Source: an uncultured Clostridia bacterium (GTDB taxonomy: Bacteria; Bacillota; Clostridia; Oscillospirales; Oscillospiraceae). Taken from it: a DNA stretch of 12,154 bases. Shown here one piece after another: positions 5,976 through 12,154 of the stretch. A program made the position numbers and the translations under genes. The stretch is from positions 1 to 12,154 of the forward strand of contig CALICR010000071.1 of NCBI GenBank assembly GCA_938049125.1, given 5' to 3'. The notes beneath the pieces were generated by a model, which saw only the letters and a list, made by a program, of their open reading frames with translations, searched no databases and was not told the DNA's origin. Each line of letters begins with the position of its first letter. The first letter of the stretch is position 1.

Positions 5976-6742
5976 TGTTCGTTTCCTCCCTCGATCTTGC
6001 CGTCCATCCCGTCCCGCTCCGGGTCCAGCACGCCGTAGGGCCGCGTGCGGAACACCTCGCGGAACAGCGTATCCACCGACTTGCCCTCGGTCTCCCGGAT
6101 GTGGTCCACGCTGTCCTGGCGGACCACCTCACCGTCCTTCAGGAAGATCACCTCGTCCAGCACCTTCTCTACGTCGGAGATGAGGTGGGTCGAGATGAGG
6201 ACCGTGCCCTGCTCGTTGTAGTTGCGCAGGATCGTGTCCAGGATGAAGTCCCGGGCCGCCGGGTCCACGCCCGCGATGGGCTCATCCAGCAGGTAGAGCT
6301 GGGCGCTGCGGCTCATGACCAGGGTCAACTGGAGTTTTTCCTTCGTGCCCTTGGACAGCGTCTTGATGCGCATATTCATCTGAATGCCCAGGGCCGCGCA
6401 CATGGCCTCGGCCTTCCGGCGGTTGAAGTCCTTGTAGAAGTCGTCAAAAAAGTCCATGAGGTCGCTGACGGTCATCCAGTCGGCGAAGTACATCCGGTCC
6501 GGCAGGTAGCTGATGACCGACTTGGTGTAGGGCCCCGGGGCCGCGCCGTCGATGAGAATTTCGCCCGCCGTAGGCTGGAGCAGGCCGCAGAGCAGCTTGA
6601 TGAGCGTGGTCTTGCCGCTGCCGTTGGGCCCCAGCAGGCCGACGATGCGGCCGCGGCCCACCGTGAGGTCCACGCCGCGCAGGGCCTCAAGGTTCCCGAA
6701 GCGCTTCTGCACGCCGCTGCAAACGATCAGTTTATCTTCCAT
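5972..6742 (-). CDS. ABC transporter ATP-binding protein (YtrB-like)
   Basis: 256 residues. Walker A is GPNGSGKTT (38-46), the signature LSKGTKEKL (129-137) replaces the canonical LSGGQ, Walker B is LYLLDEPIAGVD (149-160), and the H-loop is STHLISD with His186. The Q-loop region reads ISYLPDR (77-83), with no Gln at the usual place. Signatures of LSKG type are common in ATPases of ABC-2 exporters controlled by YtrA-type GntR regulators. The gene overlaps the regulator by 11 bp upstream and the permease by 4 bp downstream, so all three form one translationally coupled operon. It energises the membrane subunit from the cytoplasmic side. Confidence 0.95.
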   Translation of the reverse strand: MEDKLIVCSGVQKRFGNLEALRGVDLTVGRGRIVGLLGPNGSGKTTLIKLLCGLLQPTAGEILIDGAAPGPYTKSVISYLPDRMYFADWMTVSDLMDFFDDFYKDFNRRKAEAMCAALGIQMNMRIKTLSKGTKEKLQLTLVMSRSAQLYLLDEPIAGVDPAARDFILDTILRNYNEQGTVLISTHLISDVEKVLDEVIFLKDGEVVRQDSVDHIRETEGKSVDTLFREVFRTRPYGVLDPERDGMDGKIEGGNEQ

Positions 6743-7100
6743 TTTCTTGTTCCTCCAAAAGCAGGTTCCTGGCCTCTTCCTCCGAATAGCCCAGGGTCTT
6801 CATTTTGTTCAGATACTCCGCCATGCAGTCCCGGGCCAGGGTCAGCCGGATCGCATCCAGCCTCGCCCGGTCCTCGGTCACATAGCGGCCCGCCGTCCGG
6901 TTCGTCACCAGCAGGCCTGTTCCCTCCATCGCGCCGAGCGCCCGCTGCATCGTGTTGGGGTTGACCCCCGCCTCCGCCGCCAGGTCCCGGACCGACGGCA
7001 GGCGGCTGCCCATCGGGTACTCGCCGGTGATGATGCGAAGCGTGAGTTGCTCCTGCAGCTGCTGCCAGATCGGCCGGCTTCCGTCAATGCGCCACTCCAT
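6732..7100 (-). CDS. GntR family transcriptional regulator, YtrA type
   Basis: 122 residues, the short YtrA size: one winged helix-turn-helix domain (about 1-70) and a short helical dimerisation tail with no ligand domain. The domain reads PIWQQLQEQL, then GEYPMGSRLPSVRDLAAEAGVN (GntR helix-turn-helix, around 27-47), then NPNTMQRALGAMEGTGLL and the wing NRTAGRYVTED. Regulators of this type usually repress their own operon with a downstream ABC pair. That fits here, because the ATPase gene overlaps its 3' end and an inverted repeat covers its promoter. The ATG at 7100 has GGAGG six bases upstream. Confidence 0.95.
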   Translation of the reverse strand: MEWRIDGSRPIWQQLQEQLTLRIITGEYPMGSRLPSVRDLAAEAGVNPNTMQRALGAMEGTGLLVTNRTAGRYVTEDRARLDAIRLTLARDCMAEYLNKMKTLGYSEEEARNLLLEEQENGR

Positions 7101-7128
7101 ACGCTGCCTCCGTTCTTTTGCCGTGTTG

Positions 7129-7175
7129 TTGTATTAGCTAATTGATACAATAATACAATCATACAGTTTTGTCAA
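7129..7175 (-). promoter_or_regulatory. promoter and probable GntR operator of the ABC operon
   Basis: On the minus strand a perfect -35 TTGACA (7170-7175) and -10 TATTGT (7147-7152) are 17 bases apart. A perfect 8-bp inverted repeat, TTGTATTA (7129-7136) and TAATACAA (7151-7158) with a 14-base spacer, covers the -10 and the predicted start. A further ATACAA (7145-7150) makes a nested second repeat with the TTGTAT arm. The position would block RNA polymerase, which suits autorepression by the GntR protein encoded just downstream. The promoter is seen in sequence; operator function is inferred. Confidence 0.78.
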
Positions 7176-7181
7176 GCCTTT

Positions 7182-7221
7182 TTTGAAAAAAATTTCCGGC
7201 TGTCCGGAGACAGTCGGAAAT
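7182..7221 (-). terminator. Rho-independent terminator of the TauE/SafE gene
   Basis: A 13-bp stem (7192-7204 with 7209-7221) has one G-U-type difference and a CGGA tetraloop. On the minus strand it is followed by an unbroken run of seven or more Ts. It starts 8 bases after the stop codon of the gene ending at 7229 and insulates the GntR operon promoter. Confidence 0.9.
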
Positions 7222-7228
7222 CCGAGAT

Positions 7229-7954
7229 TCAGAACAGCATCAGCACACCGCTGACGATCATGCCGATGTAGATGATGCGCCGCAGCCGGTCCGGGTCCAG
7301 GCGGTCGAAGACCTTCGCGCCGAGGCGGTCGCCCACCCACCAGCCGAGGATGCCCAGAGCGGCGAGCATCAGCACCTCCCGGGTGAGGATCCCGTTGATG
7401 GCCCGCATCACGGCGGAGTAGATGTTCGTCAGGGCGAAATAGGCCTGAACGGCGGCGAAGTAGGTGAGGTTGTCCTCCGTGGCGTGGATGAGATAGAGCA
7501 CCGCCGGGGGGCCGCCTGTCGAAAAGAGGCCGCTGAGGGTGCCGCCGAGGAACCCGGCCAGCGCACCGTTCCACGCCGTAGGCTTCATGTGGATTTTTTT
7601 GCTGAAAAAGAGGAAGTAGACGCTCAGAAGCACGAGCACCACGCCGAGCAGCCGCTTGAGCACCGCCTCCGGCGCGGCGGCGGAGAAGTGCACCGCCAGC
7701 GGGATGGCCACCAGCGCCGCGCAGAGCAGCGGCAGAATGAGCCGGAAGCGCACGTGGCTCCGGTAGCGCAGGGCGTTGCAGCTGGAGCCGACGCAGGAGA
7801 TCAGCCCGGCCACCGCCGAAGCCGCCTGGGACGGCATGAAATAGGGGAAAAACAGCATGGCCACGATTCCGAGTCCAAAGCCGCTGACCCGCTGCACAAA
7901 GGCCGCCCCCGCGCTGACCAGCAGCAAAAGCGCGATTGTTCCAAGCTCCGGCAT
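7229..7954 (-). CDS. TauE/SafE family anion (sulfite/organosulfonate-type) exporter
   Basis: 241 residues, nearly all hydrophobic, with about seven to eight membrane segments. The family repeats are visible: VSGFGLGIVAM (23-33) in the first half and GFLGGTLSGLFSTGGPPAV (134-152) in the second, the duplicated core of TauE/SafE permeases. Members export sulfite, sulfoacetate or related anions, but many are unassigned, so the substrate here is open. The ATG at 7954 gives the family N-terminus. An overlapping out-of-frame ATG lies four bases upstream (ATGTATG), and the purine run GAGGAGAGAG serves the region. The gene is monocistronic: divergent from the gene at 8148 and followed by a terminator. 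Confidence 0.9.
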   Translation of the reverse strand: MPELGTIALLLLVSAGAAFVQRVSGFGLGIVAMLFFPYFMPSQAASAVAGLISCVGSSCNALRYRSHVRFRLILPLLCAALVAIPLAVHFSAAAPEAVLKRLLGVVLVLLSVYFLFFSKKIHMKPTAWNGALAGFLGGTLSGLFSTGGPPAVLYLIHATEDNLTYFAAVQAYFALTNIYSAVMRAINGILTREVLMLAALGILGWWVGDRLGAKVFDRLDPDRLRRIIYIGMIVSGVLMLF

Positions 7955-7987
7955 ACATTCTCTCTCCTCTGCATAAAAACCGCCGTT

Positions 7988-8016
7988 ATCTTACCATGCA
8001 GGGCAGAAAAAGTAAA
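7988..8016 (-). promoter_or_regulatory. possible promoter for the TauE/SafE gene
   Basis: On the minus strand -35-like TTTACT (8011-8016) and -10-like TAAGAT (7988-7993) have a 17-base spacer, about 35 bases before the ATG. It is a moderate match in an AT-richer patch. Confidence 0.45.
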
Positions 8017-8052
8017 CAACCGGACCGGACACCGCGCCGCAATTCCGTTCTC

Positions 8053-8081
8053 TTGCGGACCGGGCGCAGCTGTGGTATCAT
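8053..8081 (+). promoter_or_regulatory. promoter for the small exported protein gene
   Basis: -35 TTGCGG (8053-8058) and an extended -10, TGGTATCAT (8073-8081), have a 17-base spacer. The predicted start leaves a leader of roughly 60 bases before the ATG at 8148, which ends in GGGAGGGAG. Confidence 0.62.
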
Positions 8082-8147
8082 AGGGGAAGAAACAGCAAAG
8101 GCCGCACCTTTTCGGGGCGTGGCGCTGAGATTGGGAGGGAGAACAGC

Positions 8148-8540
8148 ATGAAAAAGAAAATCACGGCCATCCTTGCGGTCCTGTGTATCCTCGCGGCCGC
8201 GTTTCTGATTGGAACGGGGCTTCTGGAACGCACGGACGTGCTCCTGTCGGACTATTTCGTCTCGGAAGACGGAACAGATATCCGGTTCGAGGTATCCGTG
8301 GCGTCATCTATGGGATACGTCCGGGGCTTCCTGGATAACGGCGGCGGCGTCAAGCCCCATTACCTGACCTTTTACAGCACCTTCGGCGGCCTCAACAGTG
8401 CCTGGGGCGCGGCGCACACGTTTCTGCTTGAGCTTGGGCCGGAGGACACCGAGATCTATTTCAACCGTCCCGGCGGCGGATACGAGCTTGTTCTGCAAAA
8501 AGAGGAGGCCACCGGCGAATGGGTCCGGCCCGCCGCGTAA
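8148..8540 (+). CDS. Exported or membrane-anchored small protein of unknown function
   Basis: 130 residues. An N-terminal basic start MKKK and a hydrophobic stretch (about 5-25) form a signal anchor or signal peptide; no lipobox is seen. The rest looks like a compact beta-rich extracytoplasmic domain: ERTDVLLSDYF, DIRFEVSVASSMGYVRGF (44-61), VKPHYLTFYSTFGGLNSAWG (68-87), FLLELGPEDTEIYFNRPGGG (91-110) and YELVLQKEEATGEWVRP. The regular alternation and well-formed motifs read like a conserved clostridial protein, but I do not know its role. The ATG has GGGAGGGAG eight or so bases upstream and its own promoter. It converges on the amidase gene with only 45 bp between stops and no clear terminator. 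Confidence 0.8.
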   Translation: MKKKITAILAVLCILAAAFLIGTGLLERTDVLLSDYFVSEDGTDIRFEVSVASSMGYVRGFLDNGGGVKPHYLTFYSTFGGLNSAWGAAHTFLLELGPEDTEIYFNRPGGGYELVLQKEEATGEWVRPAA

Positions 8541-8585
8541 ATCTCAGTCCGCCCGTTCTTTCCCGGTCCGGCAGGCTCGCCGTTC

Positions 8586-9695
8586 CTATCCCTGCACATA
8601 CTCCATGCAGATCCAGCCGCCGGTCGTCAGCTTGCCCCAGGTGCGGCCGCCGGTGTCGCGGTACGCGGCCACGGTGACGGTCTCTCCGGCGCGGAGAGTG
8701 CCTTGGATGGCATAGCCGGTGCCGGGGCCGGTGCGGACGTTGAGCACGTCCGCCGTCACGGTGACGAGCCGCCCCGCCGTGTCCTCCACGGTCCGGGGGC
8801 GGTAGGCGCCGCGCATCATGCGGCGCACGTCCCGGCGGAACGTGTCCATGTCGAGCTTCAGCCCGAGGCCCTGCCAGAGGTGCTCCGGGTCGCCGTGGCC
8901 CGAGGCGATGCCCCGGGCCGCGCCCTCGCGATGGGAGCAGATGCCCGTCATGGGGTCGAGGCCGTACCGAAAGCAGAGGTTGGCGAAGAGGGCCACGGCG
9001 GTGTTGTAGTTGTCCAGCGCCTTCTCCCGGGCGCTGCCGCTCCAGGTGAAGCGGTCGCCGGAGACATAGCAGAGCTCGTCCGGCTCCGTCATCTCCACGC
9101 CGATCATGGCGTCGTTGCCGCTGCCGCCGCAGTGCCAGCAGCGCGTCTCCCAGTCCGCCAGCTGGTAGACCGTGCCGCCCGGCTCGATGACGGCATGGAC
9201 CAGCACCTCCGCGTCGGGCCGGTTCCAAAGGTCCGCGAAGACGCTTCCCTTTTCCTGGGCGCAGCCCACACTGTGGAGCATCAATCCGGTGACGCGGATG
9301 GTCCGCCCCTGACGGTAGCACGGGTTCTGCTCCGCCGGTGTCTGCACCACGCGGACACAGCTCTGGCCAAAGGGCGCGGAGGCCGGTCCCCTCCGGACGT
9401 CCCCGCCCTGCCCCCAGCAGGGCCGCACCCGGTAGAACCACACCTGCCCGCTTTGCAGCCCCGTGTCCGTGTATGTAGGCTGCGCCGCTGTGCCGACCAC
9501 CGCATAGGCCCCGTGTTCCCGGCTGGCCCGGAGCACCTCGTAATAGTCCGCGCCGCCGTCCGTCCAGGTGAGCGTGATGCTCCCGGCCCCGGTGACGGCC
9601 TCCGTGACGCACACCGTTCCCTCCGCTGCCCGGGCGGACGGCAGCATGGTCCCCAGCAGCGCCGCCGCCAGCAGCGCTCCGATCCTGCGTTTCAT
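8586..9695 (-). CDS. Secreted N-acetylmuramoyl-L-alanine amidase with FN3-like and SH3b domains
   Basis: 369 residues. A signal peptide (about 1-23, cleavage after ARA) is followed by a fibronectin type III-like domain (about 27-115; SITLTWTDGGADYYEVLRAS, TDTGLQSGQVWFYRVRP). The amidase_2-type catalytic domain spans about 130-290 and has MLHSVGC with putative zinc ligand His141, WHCGGSGNDAMIGVEMTEP (187-205) and SHREGAARGIASGHGDPEH with His255 and Asp269 as likely further ligands. A C-terminal SH3b domain (about 308-368; LNVRTGPGTGYAIQGTLRAGE) probably binds the cell wall. The enzyme would cleave the stem peptide from peptidoglycan glycan chains outside the cell. It holds 11 cysteines, many for an exported protein. 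The ATG at 9695 has AGGAGG nine bases upstream, within a hairpin. The gene is divergent from the FliB-like gene. Confidence 0.92.
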   Translation of the reverse strand: MKRRIGALLAAALLGTMLPSARAAEGTVCVTEAVTGAGSITLTWTDGGADYYEVLRASREHGAYAVVGTAAQPTYTDTGLQSGQVWFYRVRPCWGQGGDVRRGPASAPFGQSCVRVVQTPAEQNPCYRQGRTIRVTGLMLHSVGCAQEKGSVFADLWNRPDAEVLVHAVIEPGGTVYQLADWETRCWHCGGSGNDAMIGVEMTEPDELCYVSGDRFTWSGSAREKALDNYNTAVALFANLCFRYGLDPMTGICSHREGAARGIASGHGDPEHLWQGLGLKLDMDTFRRDVRRMMRGAYRPRTVEDTAGRLVTVTADVLNVRTGPGTGYAIQGTLRAGETVTVAAYRDTGGRTWGKLTTGGWICMEYVQG

Positions 9696-9706
9696 GGCAA
9701 TGTTCC

Positions 9707-9730
9707 TCCTTGGCTTGATGCTTCCAAGGA
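9707..9730 (-). promoter_or_regulatory. hairpin covering the amidase ribosome binding site
   Basis: On the minus strand TCCTTGG (9724-9730) and CCAAGGA (9707-9713) can pair perfectly over 7 bp around a 10-base loop. The second arm contains the AGGA of the AGGAGG Shine-Dalgarno. The pairing is visible in sequence; a regulatory effect on translation is inferred. Confidence 0.45.
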
Positions 9731-9771
9731 TTTCCAGTTTTTTCCGATTTTAAACCGAAAGGCGGATACCG

Positions 9772-10800
9772 ATGCGCGTCATCACTCCAAGCTATTATGA
9801 AGCCTTTGCCTGCGCCGCCTCGCGCTGTCCCGACACCTGCTGCAAGCGCTGGGAGGTCGTGGTGGACGAGGAGACGCTGGCCCGTTACGAGCGGCTGCCC
9901 GGCCCCCTGGGCGACCGGGTCCGCGCCCACCTGCGCCGGGACGAGGAGGGCGACTGCTTCCTCGCCTTTTCGGACGGCGGCTGCCCCATGCTGCGATCCG
10001 ACGGGCTGTGCAGCCTCCAGTACGAATTCGGCGCGGAGGCCCTGAGCCGGGTCTGCGGCCGCTATCCCCGCTTCCGCTACGAGTTCGGCGCACGGGTCGA
10101 GGAGGGCGTTTCACTCTCCTGCCCCACGGCCTGCCGCCTCATTCTTTCGATGCCCTTCGCCCTCCGGGCGCGGCAGGCCGACGCGCCGCCTTCCCTCAAC
10201 GACATCGACCCCGGCTGCTACTACGCCATGCTGCGGGGCAGGGAGATTGCCTTCCGGCTGGCCGAGGACCGGCGCTTCCCGGTCCGGGCGCGCATGGCGC
10301 AGATTCTGCGCTTCGGCGCGGAGCTGGAGGCAAGCCTGGACGCGCCGGATGCGGTCCTCGCCGCCTGGTCCGGGCCGAAAGCCCCGGTGGACACCCTGGC
10401 ACTTCCCGCAAAGCGGGACGATTTTTCCAGACTGAAAGCTGTCTTTCTTGGTATGGAGGCCCTGGACCCCGGGTTCCCGGCGCAGCTCGCAGCCTGCAAT
10501 GCTTGTCCGCCGCTTGCAGACAGTGAGGCGGAGGAGCGGCTGCTCCAGTACTTCCTCTATAAGTATTTCCTCCAAGCCGCCTACGACGGGAGGCTCCTGA
10601 AAAAGCTCCAGCTCTGCGCCGCCTCACTGCTGCTCTGCGGAGCGCTCTGCGCCGAGGTCCCGGCACAGGACCGGGATACGCTGGCAGACCGGCTGCACCG
10701 CTACAGCCGCGAGGTGGAGCACAGCGAGGAAAACCTCGCCCGCTTCTACCGCTGGGCCGGGGTGCGCCAGCAGGGCCGCTTCGCCCGCCTGCTCCGATAA
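9772..10800 (+). CDS. fliB: FliB-like Cys-rich protein (flagellin lysine-N-methylase family)
   Basis: 342 residues. The N-terminal 125 residues carry the family cysteine pattern: C14-x4-C19-x3-C23-C24 followed by W27 (CPDTCCKRW), DCFLAF-x4-CPML-x5-LC (C62, C71, C80), LSRVCGRYPR (C95) and SLSCPTACR (C117, C121). This cluster suggests bound metal or an iron-sulfur centre. FliB is known in Salmonella as the flagellin lysine methylating enzyme, but Firmicutes homologues are widespread and few have been tested. The C-terminal two thirds is helical. The ATG has AAAGGCGG six or seven bases upstream. No flagellar gene is in the window, so the substrate may not be flagellin. Family membership is fairly sure, function is not. 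Confidence 0.82.
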   Translation: MRVITPSYYEAFACAASRCPDTCCKRWEVVVDEETLARYERLPGPLGDRVRAHLRRDEEGDCFLAFSDGGCPMLRSDGLCSLQYEFGAEALSRVCGRYPRFRYEFGARVEEGVSLSCPTACRLILSMPFALRARQADAPPSLNDIDPGCYYAMLRGREIAFRLAEDRRFPVRARMAQILRFGAELEASLDAPDAVLAAWSGPKAPVDTLALPAKRDDFSRLKAVFLGMEALDPGFPAQLAACNACPPLADSEAEERLLQYFLYKYFLQAAYDGRLLKKLQLCAASLLLCGALCAEVPAQDRDTLADRLHRYSREVEHSEENLARFYRWAGVRQQGRFARLLR

Positions 10801-10806
10801 AAAACC

Positions 10807-10832
10807 GCCCGCCGCACATTTGTGCAGCGGGC
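10807..10832. terminator. bidirectional Rho-independent terminator between fliB-like and EamA genes
   Basis: Arms GCCCGCCGCACA (10807-10818) and TGTGCAGCGGGC (10821-10832) pair over 12 positions with one mismatch. The tight loop makes the innermost pairs unlikely. The plus-strand tail is AGTTTTGT and the minus-strand tail is GGTTTTTTATC. It lies in the 43-bp gap between the two convergent stop codons and can serve both. Confidence 0.87.
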
Positions 10833-10843
10833 AGTTTTGTGCT

Positions 10844-11686
10844 TCAGGACGGTACGGCATTTCTGGCGTCCATGGCCTGGCTGACCATCAGCGTCACGAT
10901 GACGACGGCGCAGCCCACCAGAGACAGGAAGGTCATCTTCTCGCCCAAAAACAGGAAGGTCCACATCGGTGCAAGCACCGGTTCCAGCATGGCGATGAAA
11001 TTGGCCTGAAGCGGCGGCGTCGTCCGAACGCCCCGTGCAAAACAGAGCCATGCGACCGCACCAACAATAAGGCCAAAAAGCAGCACCACGCCGAGGTCCC
11101 GGAGGGGCGCGCCGCGCACTGCAGGGCTGAGCAGCACCCAGGGCAGGAGCAGCAGATAGAGCGCGTTGCCCAGCAGCAGCGACGTCACCGCGTCGGCGTC
11201 CGGCTGGCCGCTGCAATAGAACACACCGGCGTAGAAAAGGCCCGAGGCCAGCGCCAGCACGTTGCCGAGCATCCCGCCGCCGCTGAGGTTGCCGCAGAAC
11301 GCCATGGCAATGCCTGCAAAGAGGATGAGACAGGTCACGATGTCCTTCCGGCGCGGCAGCTTCCGCTTGACCAGGGCGGTCAGGATCAGGATGTAGATGG
11401 GCGACGTGTATTGCAGCACCGTGGCGTTGGCCGCGGTGGTGTAGCGGTTCGCCATGATGAAAAGCATCCCCTGTGTAAAGTAGCAGACCGCGGAGAGAAC
11501 CCGCGTCCGGTTCAGCCGCAGCGGGAAGGGGCGGCACACTGCCGCAATCACGGGGAGCGCCACAATGCCCCGGACCGTGCAGACGGAGACAGGGTCCCAC
11601 TGCACAGCCTTTGTGAAGATGCCGCACAGGCTCCAGAGCATCGCTGACAGGACAATGAACAGGGGGCCAAAATTCCGGCTTCTCAT
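10844..11686 (-). CDS. EamA/DMT-superfamily transporter
   Basis: 280 residues with about ten membrane segments arranged as two EamA repeats. The first ends in VLQYTSPIYILILTALVKRKLPRRKD. The second ends in ANFIAMLEPVLAPMWTFLFLGEKMTFLSLVG, the hallmark LEPV and LGE motifs of the family. DMT proteins export or import small metabolites such as amino acids or drugs; the substrate is unknown here. The gene starts at 11686 with ATGA overlapping the stop of the upstream ABC gene, and its GGAGG site lies in that gene's last codons, so the two are co-transcribed and coupled. It ends before the hairpin at 10807-10832. Confidence 0.94.
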   Translation of the reverse strand: MRSRNFGPLFIVLSAMLWSLCGIFTKAVQWDPVSVCTVRGIVALPVIAAVCRPFPLRLNRTRVLSAVCYFTQGMLFIMANRYTTAANATVLQYTSPIYILILTALVKRKLPRRKDIVTCLILFAGIAMAFCGNLSGGGMLGNVLALASGLFYAGVFYCSGQPDADAVTSLLLGNALYLLLLPWVLLSPAVRGAPLRDLGVVLLFGLIVGAVAWLCFARGVRTTPPLQANFIAMLEPVLAPMWTFLFLGEKMTFLSLVGCAVVIVTLMVSQAMDARNAVPS

Positions 11687-12154
11687 ACCTCATCCTCCAT
11701 GCCGCCAATCCGCGTCTGCGTCTCATAGAGCGCAGCATACATTCCATGCCGGGCCAGCAGCTCCGCATGGGTACCCTCCTCTGCGATTTTTCCACCCGCG
11801 ATGACCAGGATGCGTCCGGCGCTGCGGATGGTGGAGAGCCTGTGGGCGATGATAAGCGTCGTCCGGCCCACGGAGAGGGCGTCGAAGGCGCGCTGGATCT
11901 TGGCCTCGGTGACGCTGTCCAACGCCGAGGTGGCCTCGTCGAGGATGAGCACCGGGGGATTCTTGAGGAAGATGCGCGCAATGGCGATACGCTGCTTCTG
12001 GCCGCCGGAGAGCAGGGTGCCCCGCTCGCCCACATAGGTCTGGAAGCCGTCGGGCATCTGCATGATGTCGTCATAAATCTCCGCCTGCTTCGCCGCGGCC
12101 TCGACCTCGGCGTCGGTGGCGTCCGGGCGGCCGTAGCGGATGTTCTCAAGAATG
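11683..12154 (-). CDS. ABC exporter ATP-binding domain, N-terminal part outside window
   Basis: The visible C-terminal 156 residues are in frame from the window edge. They contain ILENIRYGRPDAT just after the Q-loop region, the signature LSGGQKQRIAIAR, Walker B VLILDEATSALDS, the D-loop, and the H-loop IIAHRLSTI, ending in the usual MYAALYETQ tail. This is the exporter (MsbA/LmrA/bacteriocin-exporter) class, in which membrane and ATPase domains are normally fused, so the missing part probably holds Walker A and six membrane segments. It may be half of a heterodimer with an ABC gene further upstream, but that lies outside the window. It overlaps the EamA gene by 4 bp. Confidence 0.95.
   Translation of the reverse strand, partial: ILENIRYGRPDATDAEVEAAAKQAEIYDDIMQMPDGFQTYVGERGTLLSGGQKQRIAIARIFLKNPPVLILDEATSALDSVTEAKIQRAFDALSVGRTTLIIAHRLSTIRSAGRILVIAGGKIAEEGTHAELLARHGMYAALYETQTRIGGMEDEV

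Noticed and set aside
7145..7167. Sigma-E-like -10 CATACAGT on the plus strand
   Set aside because: The spacing to an upstream ATA is too short, and it would transcribe into the terminator and antisense to the TauE/SafE gene with no plus-strand gene downstream.
8703..9800. 365-codon plus-strand frame over the amidase gene
   Set aside because: It is antisense to a well-supported amidase and has no domain; its composition is that of a GC-rich shadow frame.
10746..12149. 467-codon minus-strand frame over the EamA and ABC genes
   Set aside because: It is out of frame with both motif-bearing genes, low complexity, and crosses the bidirectional terminator.
1..12154. Mobile elements, CRISPR arrays, defence or phage genes
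   Set aside because: I found no transposase or integrase motifs, no regularly spaced direct repeats and no clear composition break. The gene content is core-like.

Overview
The window is a GC-rich stretch (clearly above 60% G+C by eye, with strong G/C preference at third codon positions) of chromosomal DNA from a spore-forming member of the Firmicutes, most likely a clostridial gut bacterium of the Oscillospiraceae/Ruminococcaceae type. The evidence is the sporulation pair spoIIGA-sigE, a Rex repressor, a YtrA-type GntR regulator with an ABC pair, a DUF951 protein, AGGAGG-type ribosome binding sites, and high-GC codon use. The genus assignment is inference only. Almost all of the sequence is ordinary core and housekeeping DNA. 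I see no mobile element, CRISPR array, rRNA or phage gene.

Layout. Positions 1-2750 run on the minus strand: DUF951 protein (2569-2751), a strong terminator (2429-2468), spoIIGA (1553-2380), sigE (841-1551), rex (126-761), and a tRNA-Leu(CAA) cut by the left edge (1-55). sigE and spoIIGA are tightly coupled, while rex and the tRNA each have a readable promoter. Next, a small plus-strand gene (2814-3095) converges on rarA (3092-4360, minus), and the two stop codons share one CTAG. rarA and nth (4491-5123, plus) diverge from a 130-bp region carrying a promoter for each.

Positions 5169-7100 (minus) form a three-gene operon with overlapping ends: a GntR/YtrA-type repressor, an ABC ATPase and an ABC-2-like permease. 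It has a promoter whose -10 lies in an inverted repeat, a likely autoregulatory operator, and ends in a hairpin terminator at 5124-5161. A TauE/SafE-type anion exporter gene (7229-7954, minus) ends in its own terminator. It is divergent from a small exported protein gene of unknown function (8148-8540, plus).

The right part holds a secreted N-acetylmuramoyl-L-alanine amidase with FN3-like and SH3b domains (8586-9695, minus), whose ribosome binding site is in a small hairpin. A divergent FliB-like Cys-rich gene (9772-10800, plus) follows, then a bidirectional terminator. Last come an EamA permease (10844-11686, minus) and the C-terminal half of an exporter-type ABC ATPase running off the right edge (11683-12154). 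The last two overlap by ATGA and are surely co-transcribed.

No clearly new multi-gene system is present. The points worth a second look are the spoIIGA-sigE-rex order with no sigG in between, the spoIIGA promoter region abutting a terminator, the GntR operator, the amidase leader hairpin, the isolated FliB homologue, and two small proteins of unknown function.
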